Position numbers and translations under genes: made by a program. From Pampus argenteus (taxonomy: Eukaryota; Chordata; Actinopteri; Scombriformes; Stromateidae): DNA of 64,000 bases. The stretch lies in NCBI GenBank assembly GCA_036937835.1, contig CM072876.1:10419501-10483500 (forward strand), in the 5' to 3' direction. Below are positions 38,453 to 52,056 of the stretch, piece after piece. Under the pieces are notes generated by a model that saw only the letters and a list, made by a program, of their open reading frames with translations, made no database searches and had not been told where the DNA came from. Within the stretch, counting starts at the first letter, position 1. Each line of letters starts with the position of its first letter.

Positions 38453-41400
38453 ATGTTCATAGTGCACAAACACTCATGTACTATAGTGCTGTTGTTGACT
38501 TGGTGTGAACCTATGAGCCGTTTAAAATCTCGTTTAAAATCTCATTTCAGGGGACAGGGGTTTTTAAAACAAGATGTTTCAGTTTTAATAATAATAATTT
38601 AATATAGTTCATATCCAATGTTAGAAAGAGGGAAATTGTTGTTCCTTTGCTCCACCTACTGGAAGAAACATTGCTAAGGAGATTTGATGACCAAATACAA
38701 CAAATACAACTTTTCATTCTAGTATTTTTTACTTCCTCTTGCTCTTCTTCTTAATTAGTAATAAAAATAGTTTAAAAAAAGAACGCCCTCAAGTAAGCCC
38801 ATACACATGGACCATTACTCACATTTGCCCATGCAATTTCAGCATCAATTTCAGCTGGCATGTCTCCACTGCTGTTCTTTTGCTGGAGCTGAGCCTCATT
38901 GGTGGTCAGCCACTCTTGTAGGATGGCGCTCTCCTTTTGGAACTTTTGAGACAGAGACAAAGCTTTTTCCAAGTCCTGTTTGCCCTCTGTTACCTATGAA
39001 GAGAAGAAAAAAACCTGTTGTAAAATGGGTTCAGAGATGCCGAGGGTTACTATAATTCTAGCATATGCTGCAGTTTGTAGACCACTGAAAGTAAATTCTA
39101 AGTAAAGTTACCTGTGCCCCCAAGTCATTGTAAAGCAGTTTCAGAGCAGTGAGCTGTTCATCCATAGCCTTGGGGTTCTCTGTCTGTTGTTTCTGCACAA
39201 TCTGTCGACCTGTTTTTATCACCGTCTCCACTTCCAGCTTCACCTCGCTCAGCAACTTGTAGAGTTTCTATACAGCGAAAAGAGAAGAAAAGTGTGGTTG
39301 AGACTCTGTGCATCTGTAATTGAAGAAATAGGTGGCTAGACTGGCAAATATCTTTGTTTATGTCTCTAGTTTTACTTTAAACTTTTGTATTTGTACTTTG
39401 CAATCAGTTACAAATAAATATTTTTTGTCTAAAAGAAAGAAACTGCAGCTCTCACCATGCAGCCATTGAGGTGAGACTGAATCTTTTCTGGCTCCACGTC
39501 CTTCACATCCAGAATGTGCAGCTCAGCTTTGGCACCTTCCAGGACCCTCTTACAGTCCAACATGCGCTGCTCAAAGTTAGCAGGCTTCTGGAATAGCTGG
39601 TACTTTGTGGAGATCTCCCTCAGTTTCCTCTACAGGCAGTAAAGGGAGTGGTTAACAAACATGGACAACAATGTCACAATGCAGATTATACACAGCTGTA
39701 CCACTACTTTTACAATGGTGCCATGAACTGGTATTTGTCTAGCATGTAAAAGTAAAAAATAAAAGTCTGACATCAATTCCTGCAGTTCCTGATGTTCTCC
39801 AGAAGGAGTCACTGTTACCTGTAGCTGGTCCAGCATGGTCCCACCTCTGGCAGCTTTGCCATCAGTGGAGGGCGGAGGCAAGTTGGCCACGTTCCTTCTC
39901 CTCATCTCTTCCACTGTCACCTCGTGGGCTGCAATCTCTGAACCAATGGTCTGAAGGAAAAGTGGGATTGAGTACAGATGCTATTTCATGTATATTTATG
40001 CATTCGTTAGGGTCTACTGAGTTTATGTACACATAATACTGTAATATATATGTAGAGAAGTGGTTTAGAAGTTGAGAGATAAATTATGCTACTTAGGACC
40101 AATTTAACAACTAAAATATAAACTTTTTTTCATCATGTAACTGTACATTTATTTTACTACTGTTCCCAAGATGAAGGAGAGCCTTCAGACAAGTAAGATA
40201 ATATATGAAGTAAAATCTCAGGCTTTGGTAGCTTTCCCCAAGTGTCACATCTTGTCTGGTGTTTTCAAGGAAATTAAATAAAATTAAAACTGGACTTGGT
40301 TATTTGTCTATGAAGATGTTTCACCTCTCATCCAAGAAGCTTCATCGGTTTATGCTGGCTTGAATAGTCCCAGCCTAGTCAAGCTAACCATGAGATAACA
40401 ATGACCTGGATGAATGAGAATATTCACAGGCTTATCTTGTCTGGTGGCTCTCCTGGATGCAAGTGTGAGGGTTGTGCTTATGTAGTGTACCTGTGCCTCC
40501 TGTGGAAGCTGGAAAGCGTCTATACGGTCAGTAAGGTAGGAGGTAAGTGTGTGGTCCAGCTGGCTCAGACACTCCTGCAGTGTTTGAAGTGCCTGTTCAT
40601 TCTCCTTCAGTGTCTGCAGCTGCTGCTCAAGGCCAATCTGCCTGTTCACTGCCTGGAGGCCGGGGACACAGACGGCAGGTCACAGCTTTAAATCTTCTAC
40701 ATTCGGGTTTATCAGTGTTTTAAAATCCAATATTATGATATTCCACATTAAAACTAAGTTAATGTCCTGACAGCTGGAAGAGACTAAATATGTACTTAAA
40801 TAAATACAAAAAATATATATATTAACATGTACATAATAATGAAATAATTATAATATTATAACTATAATACATATAATTGTGTTGAGTATATTTATCTGTT
40901 CACAGCTTGTGCATAGGTTTAGGAAAAATGTATTCAAATACAAATTCACTCAGTGAAAGATAAAAGTGTAAATCTAAATATATTGAAAATAAATACAAAT
41001 ATGACAAATCAAATACGATTCTTTCTACTATAACAAACACACACACTGGTCATATTTGCTTACGCACAAAGACAAGGTCCTGACCTGGTGGTTGAGTTGC
41101 TCGTAGCGGGAATTGAAGGCCTGCAGTTTTTCGCTAATGAGTTCGTCCAGTATGCCCCCGTCTATCAGCGTCTGACCCAGCTCTCTGATTTGTGTCCGGT
41201 TGTCCCCGGGATGGCGAAGCACGCTCTCCAGAGACTGGTGGTAAATGGAGAACCAGGACGAGAGGACACGTGTAAACGTATGAGCAAAGAATCGTGAAAA
41301 TCAAGCATACAAGGAAAAGGGAGTTTAAGGGAGGGAGATTCCCAAACAATGAAACAATCCTTTGATGAAGATCAAGAAAATGAAACTGCTTCACAGCTCC

Positions 41401-44400
41401 ATCAAGAGATCCAGTAAATCAGTGTAAAAGAATCAAAACGCTGAGCAAACAGATGCAGATTATTGGCAAATGCAGAAACTGCGTCGCTGGGTGTGTCAGG
41501 TACAGGCAACCCCAAAAGAAGATGATAACTGAACAAGAAATCAGAGACAACTGAGAGAGAGAAGCTTGTTGAGTGACGGCGCTTGTTTGGATCCAACTGT
41601 CATTGTTTATGTAGGGTCATTAACTGTGCTTTTCCTTCCCAGAGGTAATGGTCAGAGAGAGAGCGACAGCACCCCTCCACCCCCTTCCCCAACTCCAGAG
41701 GGATGAGTCTGATTAGGACTGGGGTGAGAATGAGTTTCAAAGGAAAGGAGCGGGAGAGGGAGAAGGTGACAGAGAAAGGAAGTGTGGGTGGGAGACAGAG
41801 GGTTTTTAAAAAAATGCCAAAACCACATAAGGACAAAGAGAGAAGGGGAAACATTGTCTTCAAGGGTCTTCAGTTTCCTTTATCACTATACGATGTTACA
41901 GAAGCAGCGTTGTGATTAAAGTCACTTTGACAGTCGTGCTGCAGGCAGTCTACAGATATAGCAACAAGACAAAGCAGAAGAAATATGGAAGACAGATTCA
42001 AAGACAACAAGGTTATTAACAGACTTAGAATATTAAAATGTTATTTGGTTTCAGGAGTTTGACATTTTCATACTTATCCAGACTAGGGGATGTTGTTTAT
42101 TCTTCTCCATGCAGTCTGAATGTATGTTTTATGATAAGGTGATTTTATCTTGGCTACCTAAATTCCTGAATGTCTATAAGATCAAAGAGCAACTCCTTTC
42201 AAAAAGTACAGGATTAAGTAAAGGGACAAGCGCAATTTTAAACATATTCATTGTTACTTACATATTTATAAAGAAATAATAAGAAAGATTTACTGTATGT
42301 TGACATGTGCCGACAGCTTTGGAAGATGATGAATATGTGCATTTTAACAAAATGTTTTCCAAAAATATTCAGCTAGTTCCTTTATAGTAATATTTTTCTA
42401 TGTGTGCATGTGAAATTTTGCCTATAAACACATGTTGTTTAATCAGTAATTGATTTGTTAATATTGATTGTTAAAGTATGTTTACTGAGTGTTTTTTTTT
42501 TTACCTCCAGAGCTTCGTTGACAGCCTCAGTGCTCTCTGGTAAATTGTCTGTAGCTTGGACCTTTTCCTCCAAGGTGTTGAGCCAACTCTGCTCCATGTC
42601 CAAGTACTGAAGCAGCTCCATCCAACAGGACCAAACCTCCTACACAATACACCCCGCACATAGAAAGACACAGTCAAAAACATACAAATACAGTTGTATA
42701 CAACCAGAGAAACATTAATGTTCCTATAAAGTGACACGTCTATGAAGTTTGTGCTTGCTTACCATCTTAAAGGAGTATTTGAGAATACACTTAACAGTGA
42801 CCGATTAAAAAAAAACCTTATACTGAAATTAAACAACAACACTCAAAGGACAAAGAGGGGATGATGACTAAAAGACTTCAGGCAAAGAGTAAACATCAAC
42901 ATAAGAACAACTCAGTGATGTGTCTGACCTTTACCCTGCAGAGGGGGGATGATCCAAAACAGTGCTTGCAAAGTATGACTTTACACTCTCAGATTAGCAC
43001 TGAAAACTAGGATAACAACTATTAGCTTCCAGCTTGTCTTGTTCTTCCCATGACAAATAGTAAAGGGGAGTCTAGGAAATGACACATCGCATAAACCAAC
43101 ATGTCATTCTAATACCAAACCATGAAAGTTTCAAGTTGACCAATTGGATCCAATGATGCATAAAATAAGTTAATATTTTTATGTGAATATGTGTCACAGC
43201 AGCTTTTAATACCAGAGAAAGACTTTAACCTTAAACTCAAAGGCAACTCAAATGCACTATGACACATGTGCCATCATTTTTAACATTTTGAAGCCAATAC
43301 AGTTAATTTGTCTTCCCTAAAATAAAAAAATAAAAAAATAAAAAAAATCACACACACACACACACTAATTACCTCTAGGGTGTGGCACTTGCCCTTGAAG
43401 CGGTCACAGAGCTTGTGGTAGTTGGCGAGTACTCCCTCGAGCTCTGAGGTCAGCTTCTGTGCACTGCCTCCACCAGGCAATGTTCTGGACACCAGCATGT
43501 TGATGCTGTCTTTCAGGATCTTCACCTTCACCTCCTTTTGTAGCACATCCTCTTTAGCCCTCTGTGAGAGATGAGGACAGGTAAGGGGACAATGAAGACA
43601 GCAACAGAAAAAGAGAATGAAACCCATACAAAACACACTTTGGACTACATCCCCACCTTCATCTCCTCCAGCGATGCCTCCAGCTCCTCAGGACTCTTGT
43701 ACTCAAAGTCCCTCATCAAAAACTCTTCATCTACCTGGGTCATCCACTCCTGCATCTCAGCCAAGTCCTTTCTCAGATTCACCTGCTTCTCCTGACTCTC
43801 TGCCACGTGCTCCTGATGGCTCAGCAGCTGGAGAGAAAGATATGCCATCAAATAAACTGCATAATGAGCAGAGTGACACAAATTAAAAAAGGTGTTAATG
43901 TGCCAAGGTGTATATTTGACTTGCAGATGATTTTCACTGTTTGTGATTAATTAATTGTGTTTATACACATAAAATAAGCATTCAGTATTTATCAAATATA
44001 TATAACATGAGAAGAACACTCATTGCAAACTAAATACAAACAGAAGCAACATTTTTCTTCACCTGTTTGCTGAGTGCATCCCATCTACTCTGCCGCTCAT
44101 CCAATTTATCCTGCCCCCACTTGGCCAGTCCTGGGACTGCAGCCGCCTGCACAGAACTCACGTTCTCTCCTATCTGCTTCAATGAACCTTCCACTGACTC
44201 CATCTCATTCACATACTCCTTGATAGCAAGACAAACAAAGAATAAAAATCTTAGTTTTAGTGATGAATAATAATTATGTTAAAAAACATAAACTTTTTAG
44301 TATTAAAATGATAATATCATTACATGACTATGTCAAACTTTTTTTTCATCTTGTCCATGTCTCACCTTGCACTGGTTAACCTCTTCCTGTAGACTCTCTG

Positions 44401-47400
44401 TGTCGCCCAACCCTGTGGCATCCCGAGACAACAGTTCCTGAACTGCATCCAACCAACGTTCCACTTCCACCAAACGCACCTAACGACAATATTCAACCAC
44501 TGTATTACCACCATTTATATTCTGAACATTACTGTCAGACAAAAACCTAACTGCTCCAGCTCTTTAACTTTACCAATGACAGCTCCTTTACCTGGTTATC
44601 CTTCATGCTACCCAGGATGCACTGCAGTGTGCCCAGCTCCTCGCGGGCCCTGGAGGACAGTTGACTCCATCTTTGTAGCTCTGCAGGATCTGAGGCTCGC
44701 TGCGTTCGTTCGATCTCTAGACACAGACCCTGAGGTGAACAAAGGTTCAGGATTTAAACAACATGTCTAAGGTTTGTTTAGAAGTAATAGACAAGCCTGG
44801 AAACTATTACCACTAAAGGAATTTTCCCTATGTGGTTCCTGATCTTTTCGATTGACTGGGCTTCACTATTGAAGAAAAAATGTTAAAACATTTGCAATTA
44901 TGATTACAAGGCCATGGTTGTGTTATGTTTAAAAGAGTTTGCCAGATTTTTATTATACTTGTTATTTTTTTTAAACAGTATTTCATTATTGGCACGCATC
45001 TGGCACCAAGTGTCAATCACTGACAGGACACCAAGAATGTGTGTCATCCACATTCCTGGGGGCTTTTCAAAACATGGCTCCATAGCACTACTTGTCAAAA
45101 TCTCTGCAGAATACTTTTAATTATGTAATGAATACATCCTGTAAATAATTTGCAAAGGTGTGGGAACACTGCAAGTATTCAAATAAAAGTGTTTGTAAAG
45201 GGCCAATAATGTGTTGTTACAACTTTACAATCACCTTAACTTCCTTGCCCACAGGTTAGTACACATTGGTGATTAAATTGCTGCCACATGAGGAAAAAAG
45301 GAAAAACAACTTACTATGTTAACACTATTAAATTAATTAAATAAATAATTTGTGTAGTGAAATTCGAGTGCATTTGAATTAGAATAAACCACACAGAGCC
45401 AATCAGATGGCTATCACCTTCTATCATTAGGCTAATTACTAATAGGGCTCAGAGAGGCTGTCATGGGATTGTATGTTATAGTGATCAGGCTGACTAACTG
45501 GCTGAGTGGCTCCACACTGAGGGAGCTCCATGCTGCATGCATGGGCATGCTGCCCAGAATGTGCCATGACCCCACCCCCTCCCCGGCACCATGCCCTATC
45601 TGCCACGATAACAAGAGCTCGGACTGAGCCACATTCCACCAAAGGATGGAGGAGGAGAAGGAGGAGAAAAACACACACAGTAACACACACTAAACACATT
45701 GACACACATATCTCAAAACTACAAAGACATGCCACACACCCTTTTCGTCCTACACAGCGGTCTGATACAGTGCAGAGGGAAATAAATGACTGATAAAGGA
45801 GCCTATTGTTTTCTGGTGAGAGACTCAGGTTTACATTCATACCGATGTACCAATGCAAGCACAGACACAAACAAAGCAAAAAAAAATCCTGTAGACTCAA
45901 GGTCAGAAGGTGCCAAATGTTATCAGCTACCGTCTCCAAATAAAGCTATCCAGTTGGGAGTGAATTACACTGATCATGTTTTTAACCATGAATCCATTTA
46001 TTAAAACAATGCACTACTCACTTGTGCCCGCTCCACTGCCCCCTCCGTGGTAAGGATGTCCACTACTCCGTCCCTTAGGGTAGCCAGCCTGGCCTCTAGA
46101 CCCTCCACCGGGCTTGGTATCACCTGGTTGGCCTCAAGACTGGCCAAGGCTGGATTTAGACAAGGAGGAGAACGAAAGAGATATTTTAAGTTAAGGTATC
46201 AATCTTCATCAGTTCTGAAGCATCAGGTTTTTCTACCACAAGAGGGCAGTTATATTTCCCCATGTGTGTATGCGAGTGCATGTGTGGGTTTTCCATGCTT
46301 GTAAGAGGATCCCAGATGTTTGACAGCATGTTTCTCTCTTAACCAACTCATATGTGTCAATCATGCCACAAACTTTCATGAATATACTATAAAGCCAAAA
46401 TTAGTCATAAACCCTTGCAAATAACAACAGTTACATAGTTTTGTGACTTTTTCCACCTTCATTTGGTTAATTTCACGCTTACATTTCTTTCCTTATATCT
46501 TCTTGTTCCGGTTCTTCTTCATGACTCTCCTTTCACCTCCCCCTCCTTCTCTGTCAGTGTTTTAATTACCAGATAATTTAATGCTTACATAATCGGGCTA
46601 TGTTTATATACACGAAGAGCAGAGATGGAGTGTAACAGGGAGAAAAGCAGGGAGGTGGGGTAGAGAGAGGCCCCAGCGAGAGGCAAACTGCCCTCAAGCA
46701 GAAACAAAATGGTTTTCCCTGGCTCTCATCCAAATCTTAACAGTCATAAAAGCCCAAGAGGCACAGAAAGACAGAAAGACAGACAGACACACACCTACTG
46801 AGGAGTGGAGAGCATTCAAGTCTTCTTTTACAGACTATTTTTTGGAGAGCAGCCCACATAAATTCCAAGGTTAAAACAGTAACTGACTTTCCGGGTTGCT
46901 CCGAGTCCAAGTCACATCTTCAGGTAAAGATGAAGCTGGCACAGCTGTGATCTTACACTCAATCACTCACACATACACTGACACACTCTGTGAGCTTTTG
47001 CAGGCCATAAAAGGGCATCATGCATTACTGGTGGCTTAGCCGAGGATTCATATAAAAGCTGAAGTCAAAGTGAGACTGAGCTGTGCTGACTGATCACAAT
47101 TTCAGTCTCCCTACAAACCCGAAAGCTTTGAGAAGAGAAGGGAGAAAGAGAAATAGGTCTTTGTTTTAGGGAAAACGTCAATATATAGACCTGCGGCTAT
47201 CTGTAGTAAGAGGATGCCCCAAGGCTGTTAGTGCAGAGGAATCTCAGTTTTGGAACAGCTTTTCTCTGCACTGATTTAGTATTTTTATATAGTTAAACAG
47301 AATTACCTTCATTGACCTCTTGCTGTTTGCTCTGTAGCCGCTGCAGTGTGGAGGCGTGATGTGATGATACTACCACCATGTTGTCTTTCAAAGAAGGCAT

Positions 47401-50400
47401 AGCTCCCAGTGACCCCACCTCTGCAGAAAGCTGCTCCAGCCGCAGGTTCAATGCAGAGACCTGAACCAGTCGAGACTGACGAGCACAAGAGAGGAAGAGG
47501 AAGTTTATTCATTTGTATGTATTAGGTGTTAGTAGGTGTTGTGATACTTTCGATTGCTCTTCAAAACTGAAAATTATAGAAAACATTGTTAATGTTATTG
47601 TATATTTAGACAAAAGGGAATGGCGGGGTTATTCCTATGAAAAAATGTGAGTAACGACATTTGACATAACAGAAAGCAGCTGGGAACACAATTACAGCCT
47701 ACATTTTTTTTTATTTTTCATTTTATGGACTTGGTATGATGTGACCACCCACCCTTCCTTTTTCCTTTTTTCCATTCTCTTGTAATTAGTATTTCCTTTT
47801 CAGGATTTTGTGACTTTGTCAGGCGCTGATAATGAGCTGATTGTGATCTGATGTCAACCGTCAGAAATTGTGTTTGTGATGATATCGGCTTGATTAAATT
47901 AACTTATACATGCCTTGCTCTTTGTCATGATTACTTACTGCTTTTTTACTTGTATTTATGTTGTGTATAAAAATGAGCAAAACCACACACACTGCTACAG
48001 GTCTGTTGAATGGTGCTAGATGAAGAGGTCAATGTTACAGACAGGAGATTAGGGTGATTGAGCAGTAAGACACTGACTATTACCTGACAATCTCCACTCA
48101 GCCTTCTGAGCTCAGCTTCATCGCACTTTTCCACAGCTGAGATTGAATCTAGCCACCGATCATGTTCCTCCAAGGCCCGGTCCAGATCTGCCAGCTCTGC
48201 AGACAATGCTCTGAACCGGCTCTGGGTGTGAACCCGCTCACAGGCTGCCTGCAGCTGCCTCGCGCACACATCCCACTCAGTTTGGATCAGGTCGATGTCT
48301 GCCCTCACCGAGTCCACACACACTCCCTCTACAGAGACATATATCAAGTGCATGTCAACAAATACATGAGCAGACTTTTAAGCATCATGTTGTTTGAATG
48401 CGAGAAAGAATCTAAAAATTGGAAAACAGACAACACCTCTTCATTTCAGTGAGCAGTTACATAAAATCAACAACACACACACACACACATGTTCAGATAA
48501 CTGGCATCTAATATTCAATAATAACAAAAAATGTAGACATGTAAATATCCAGAAAATACCAACTAACTGTGGAAAAGTAGTAAAATATACTTGACAAACA
48601 CAATTTAACAGGGAAATGGAAGGTTTCTGTTAGAGGCATTAGTCATGAGCTGCTGTGAGACGATAAGTATCTTAGCCTTCTATAGGAGGATAATTCTTTG
48701 GTTTACTGCAATTTTCAAGCTAGTGTATGATTATGCAATTTCTCTGACAATGAGCAAGGTCAATCCTCTCTTTGCCTCATACCTCTCTCCAGTTGGTCCA
48801 TCAACCCTCGTCCCTCTTGGACCGCTTGACTTATTGTGGCTTCCTTTGCTGTGAGTTCCAACTCCAAACTCTAAAGTGATTAGTACATATGTTGTTTAAA
48901 AAATTTATGCTTTATCTTTAAAATAAAATAATTTATTTTTAAAATGTATAATCTGCAGATTTACCTTTAACTTGTCCTGCAGGTCTGGGGTATCAGATGA
49001 AGTCTCAGGGTGTGTGGAGGCCAGCGCCTGAGCTGAGGTCTTCCATGTTTTAATCCAGCTCAGTAGATCAGCTATCTTATTTTTATACCTGCAGAGGACA
49101 GAATGTGTAGATTTGTGTGTGTTCATATGTCTGTAATGTTTAAACTTTTCTGACAGGGGAGGTAGAGTCCCTCTCTATGTGTGTTTATGTGTCCCAGTTC
49201 TTACACTCGTCTGACTTCTGCATCTGTCTCCACCAGTCGTTTCTTAGGAGGGGCAGGTGGGGCCAACTCCTGGTCAGCAATTGAAGCAGCTGCAGCCACA
49301 GCAACTGTATCCACAACGACGTGTTCCTCCATCTGAGTCATCCCAGCTTCAGTCACAGCTTCCATCACCTTAGCAGTACATTAGAGTATCAGTGAAGAAA
49401 AACAATCAACCACAGTACAAGTGACAAACAAGCCTAACTCTAAGCAACCATTTTCATATACAAAATGTAATTTACTTCTACTTTACTAGTCTTTTTGGGG
49501 AAAATGATATGTTAATATTGAAGTTTTACATAAGAGAGGGATCAACATATTTACAAAATGTTAACCTTCATTGAAGCATTAACCTTTAAGGAACCAATAG
49601 ACCCCCCCTCTGCCCCACTTCCCGTTTTTGTCTTACATTCTTACTCCTGCAAATGCCAAAACAACAAACTTCACTGATAAGACCTACAGTTTACAGTCTT
49701 CCATCGTGATCTAAGTGGGGGCTTGTAAAGGTTCCTGACACCCACTGATGTGAGTTAAATTAAACTACAATACATCCTACAATTTTCACATGTAAATTAT
49801 AGCACCTCCTGAATTTTGCCACAGCACTGAATTGCCTCAGCTGGTATCCTTGTATTTCTATCAGATATTCACTGTGACATTTTCAAGCACAGTTAGCCGG
49901 ACAACAAAATCCCTTCAAGTGAAAATTACATGCAAAGGCTGGGCAAAAACACAACACACACCTGGAAGGAGCAGTCCTCTAACTTCTGCACCAGGTTGTC
50001 CCATCTATGGGCCATTTCCTCTGTGTCTGCCTCGATCTTGGCTCCTGCCTCAGCGCTATGTAGTAACGATATCACATCCTGTCCTGCATCAGACAGCTGG
50101 TCCAGAGTCCTCCTCTTCTTTTCCATGTCTTCCTTTAGAATCTACAGGATTTAATGACAGAACAATCAAAGGCTAACCCATACATGGAAACCTTGTTTTA
50201 AATTACACAAAATACAAGCAGTTTTAAAATGTTTGTTTCAGCTATTATTGAACTAAGGGTGTGACTTTGTTCTACTTCATTTTTAGTTAAGTCAAAGGCT
50301 CCTTACATTTACAACCCATATATTAAATGCTCTAATTGCAGAATAGCAGCTACCAAGAATCATCACTCTACTTACTGCTAATCGGCGCACATGTGTATTC

Positions 50401-51951
50401 ATTTCACTTGGGTCCTTAAAATTGCTGGTCTGTACTTCACTCAAGGCCTCCTCTTTTTCTACCAACCATGCTTTGAATAAACTCTGTAGAAGAAGTGGGA
50501 AAACATAATTAACTTCAAATACTAAGCAAATATTACAAAACAGCGTGGGAGTCCAGGAGCTTCAAGCTTCAAGTAGTGAAGGACTGAATACTCTGTCTTT
50601 CATGACAGTGGCATGGCATGAGGAGAGTCTTCAAATGTTGCAGTTGAAGTAGTTCAAATATAATTGGTCATTTAATTACAAAAAGAGTCTGTGTGTGTAT
50701 ATATGAGAGAGAACCTGCTGAATGTCCTACCTGGTCCGATAGAAACTGCTGCCACACCATGAGGACTTCCTGCAGCTTGTGCCACCTCTCTTCCGTCCAG
50801 CGACACACAGCTGCCCAGCGCTCACCCAAAGACTGAATGTACGATTGAGACAAATATTAGTACAGTAAAGGATGTTTTTAGAAATACATGGTAGAGGTTC
50901 CTACATATAAAGACAATATTTATAGCTTCATTATCCATGTAAAACTCATGTTTACACTGGGTTTGTGGATCAAGACTGAGCTGAGTAAAATACTTCTGTC
51001 TAACAACATGTATATATACAGTATATAGTCAATACGCATTAGATAGCAGTAGGGTAACAATATTGTAATTTGCACATTTGGGTTGACAACTCACTTGTAG
51101 TTGTTCCTCCAGTGCAGCAGTGGCACTCTCACCACTGTTCTCATCCACCACGACCACCATATGTGTTAGAGAGTTAACCTTCACCTGCTCCGCCTCCAGG
51201 TCGTTCTGAAGCTCCTGAGCGGAAACCCAAACAGTGAATTCAGCACGGTCACATATTACTCATTGACAGAGCAGACTGAGAGGGGTTATTCAGCTTTATG
51301 TTGACACTACAGAGACAGTGGATGAGTCACAGAACTACAAGATGAAAACATGACAAAGTGACCACAAGACGCTATGGGAACAACAGCAGCACAGTAATAG
51401 TTCATACAAACATGTTATATCACATCTACTTCATTGACTACATCCATTTTCAAAATCTCCAGTCTTGTAACTCTATAGAAACATAAAAAAGTGTTTTTAC
51501 TTTGTGTTGTTCTATCTGTTCCTTGTAGACCTCAAGGTCTTCTGCCACCGGTTCTGTTTCTATCTTTCTTATTCGCTCTTCTGTCTGTGTCAACCAATCT
51601 GAAAGCTGCTGTAACTGCTGCTGCTGAAGATCCATTAGGACTTCATGGAGCCTGGAGAGAAAGGAAGAAGGTAAGAGACATATAAAGACATATGGATAGA
51701 GAGGAAAGAGAAAGAAGTGGGCATTTGGAGGTAGAAAGGATATGATGCCAGATGATATAAGTTTAATAAAATTTAAGGTCAGACTGCCTGTTAAGCTGGT
51801 TCTGAGTTATTTAAGTGCCTCGCAGAAGCACAAATACTGGAATGAGTGGCAATGCCCACAACTCAATGGACTCCAGGGAGTCATGACACATATACTTCAC
51901 TAATCAGGGTCAGCAAATGCTCAAGCAGACATCATGAATATGATTCATGAA

Positions 51952-51996
<45 letters not shown>

Positions 51997-52025
51997 GTGT
52001 GTGCGTGTGTGCGTGCGTGTGCGTG

Positions 52026-52056
<31 letters not shown>

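Larger units (their letters stand above)
39951..42504. other. Introns flanking exons 30 and 29
   Basis: 39951-40490, 40653-41084 and 41235-42504. AT-rich with no additional exon. In dystrophin, intron 29 carries the retinal Dp260 promoter; the short 432-bp counterpart here (40653-41084) shows no obvious first exon. Confidence 0.55.
47461..49961. other. Introns among exons 21 to 16
   Basis: 47461-48083, 48329-48782 and 49369-49961 exceed 300 bp. All are AT-rich and contain nothing recognised apart from short CA/GT runs (48473-48488). Confidence 0.55.

Noticed and set aside
45439..45939. 166-codon minus-strand open frame
   Set aside because: Cys/Leu/Val-rich, within the intron between exons 23 and 22, no splice-compatible or family match.
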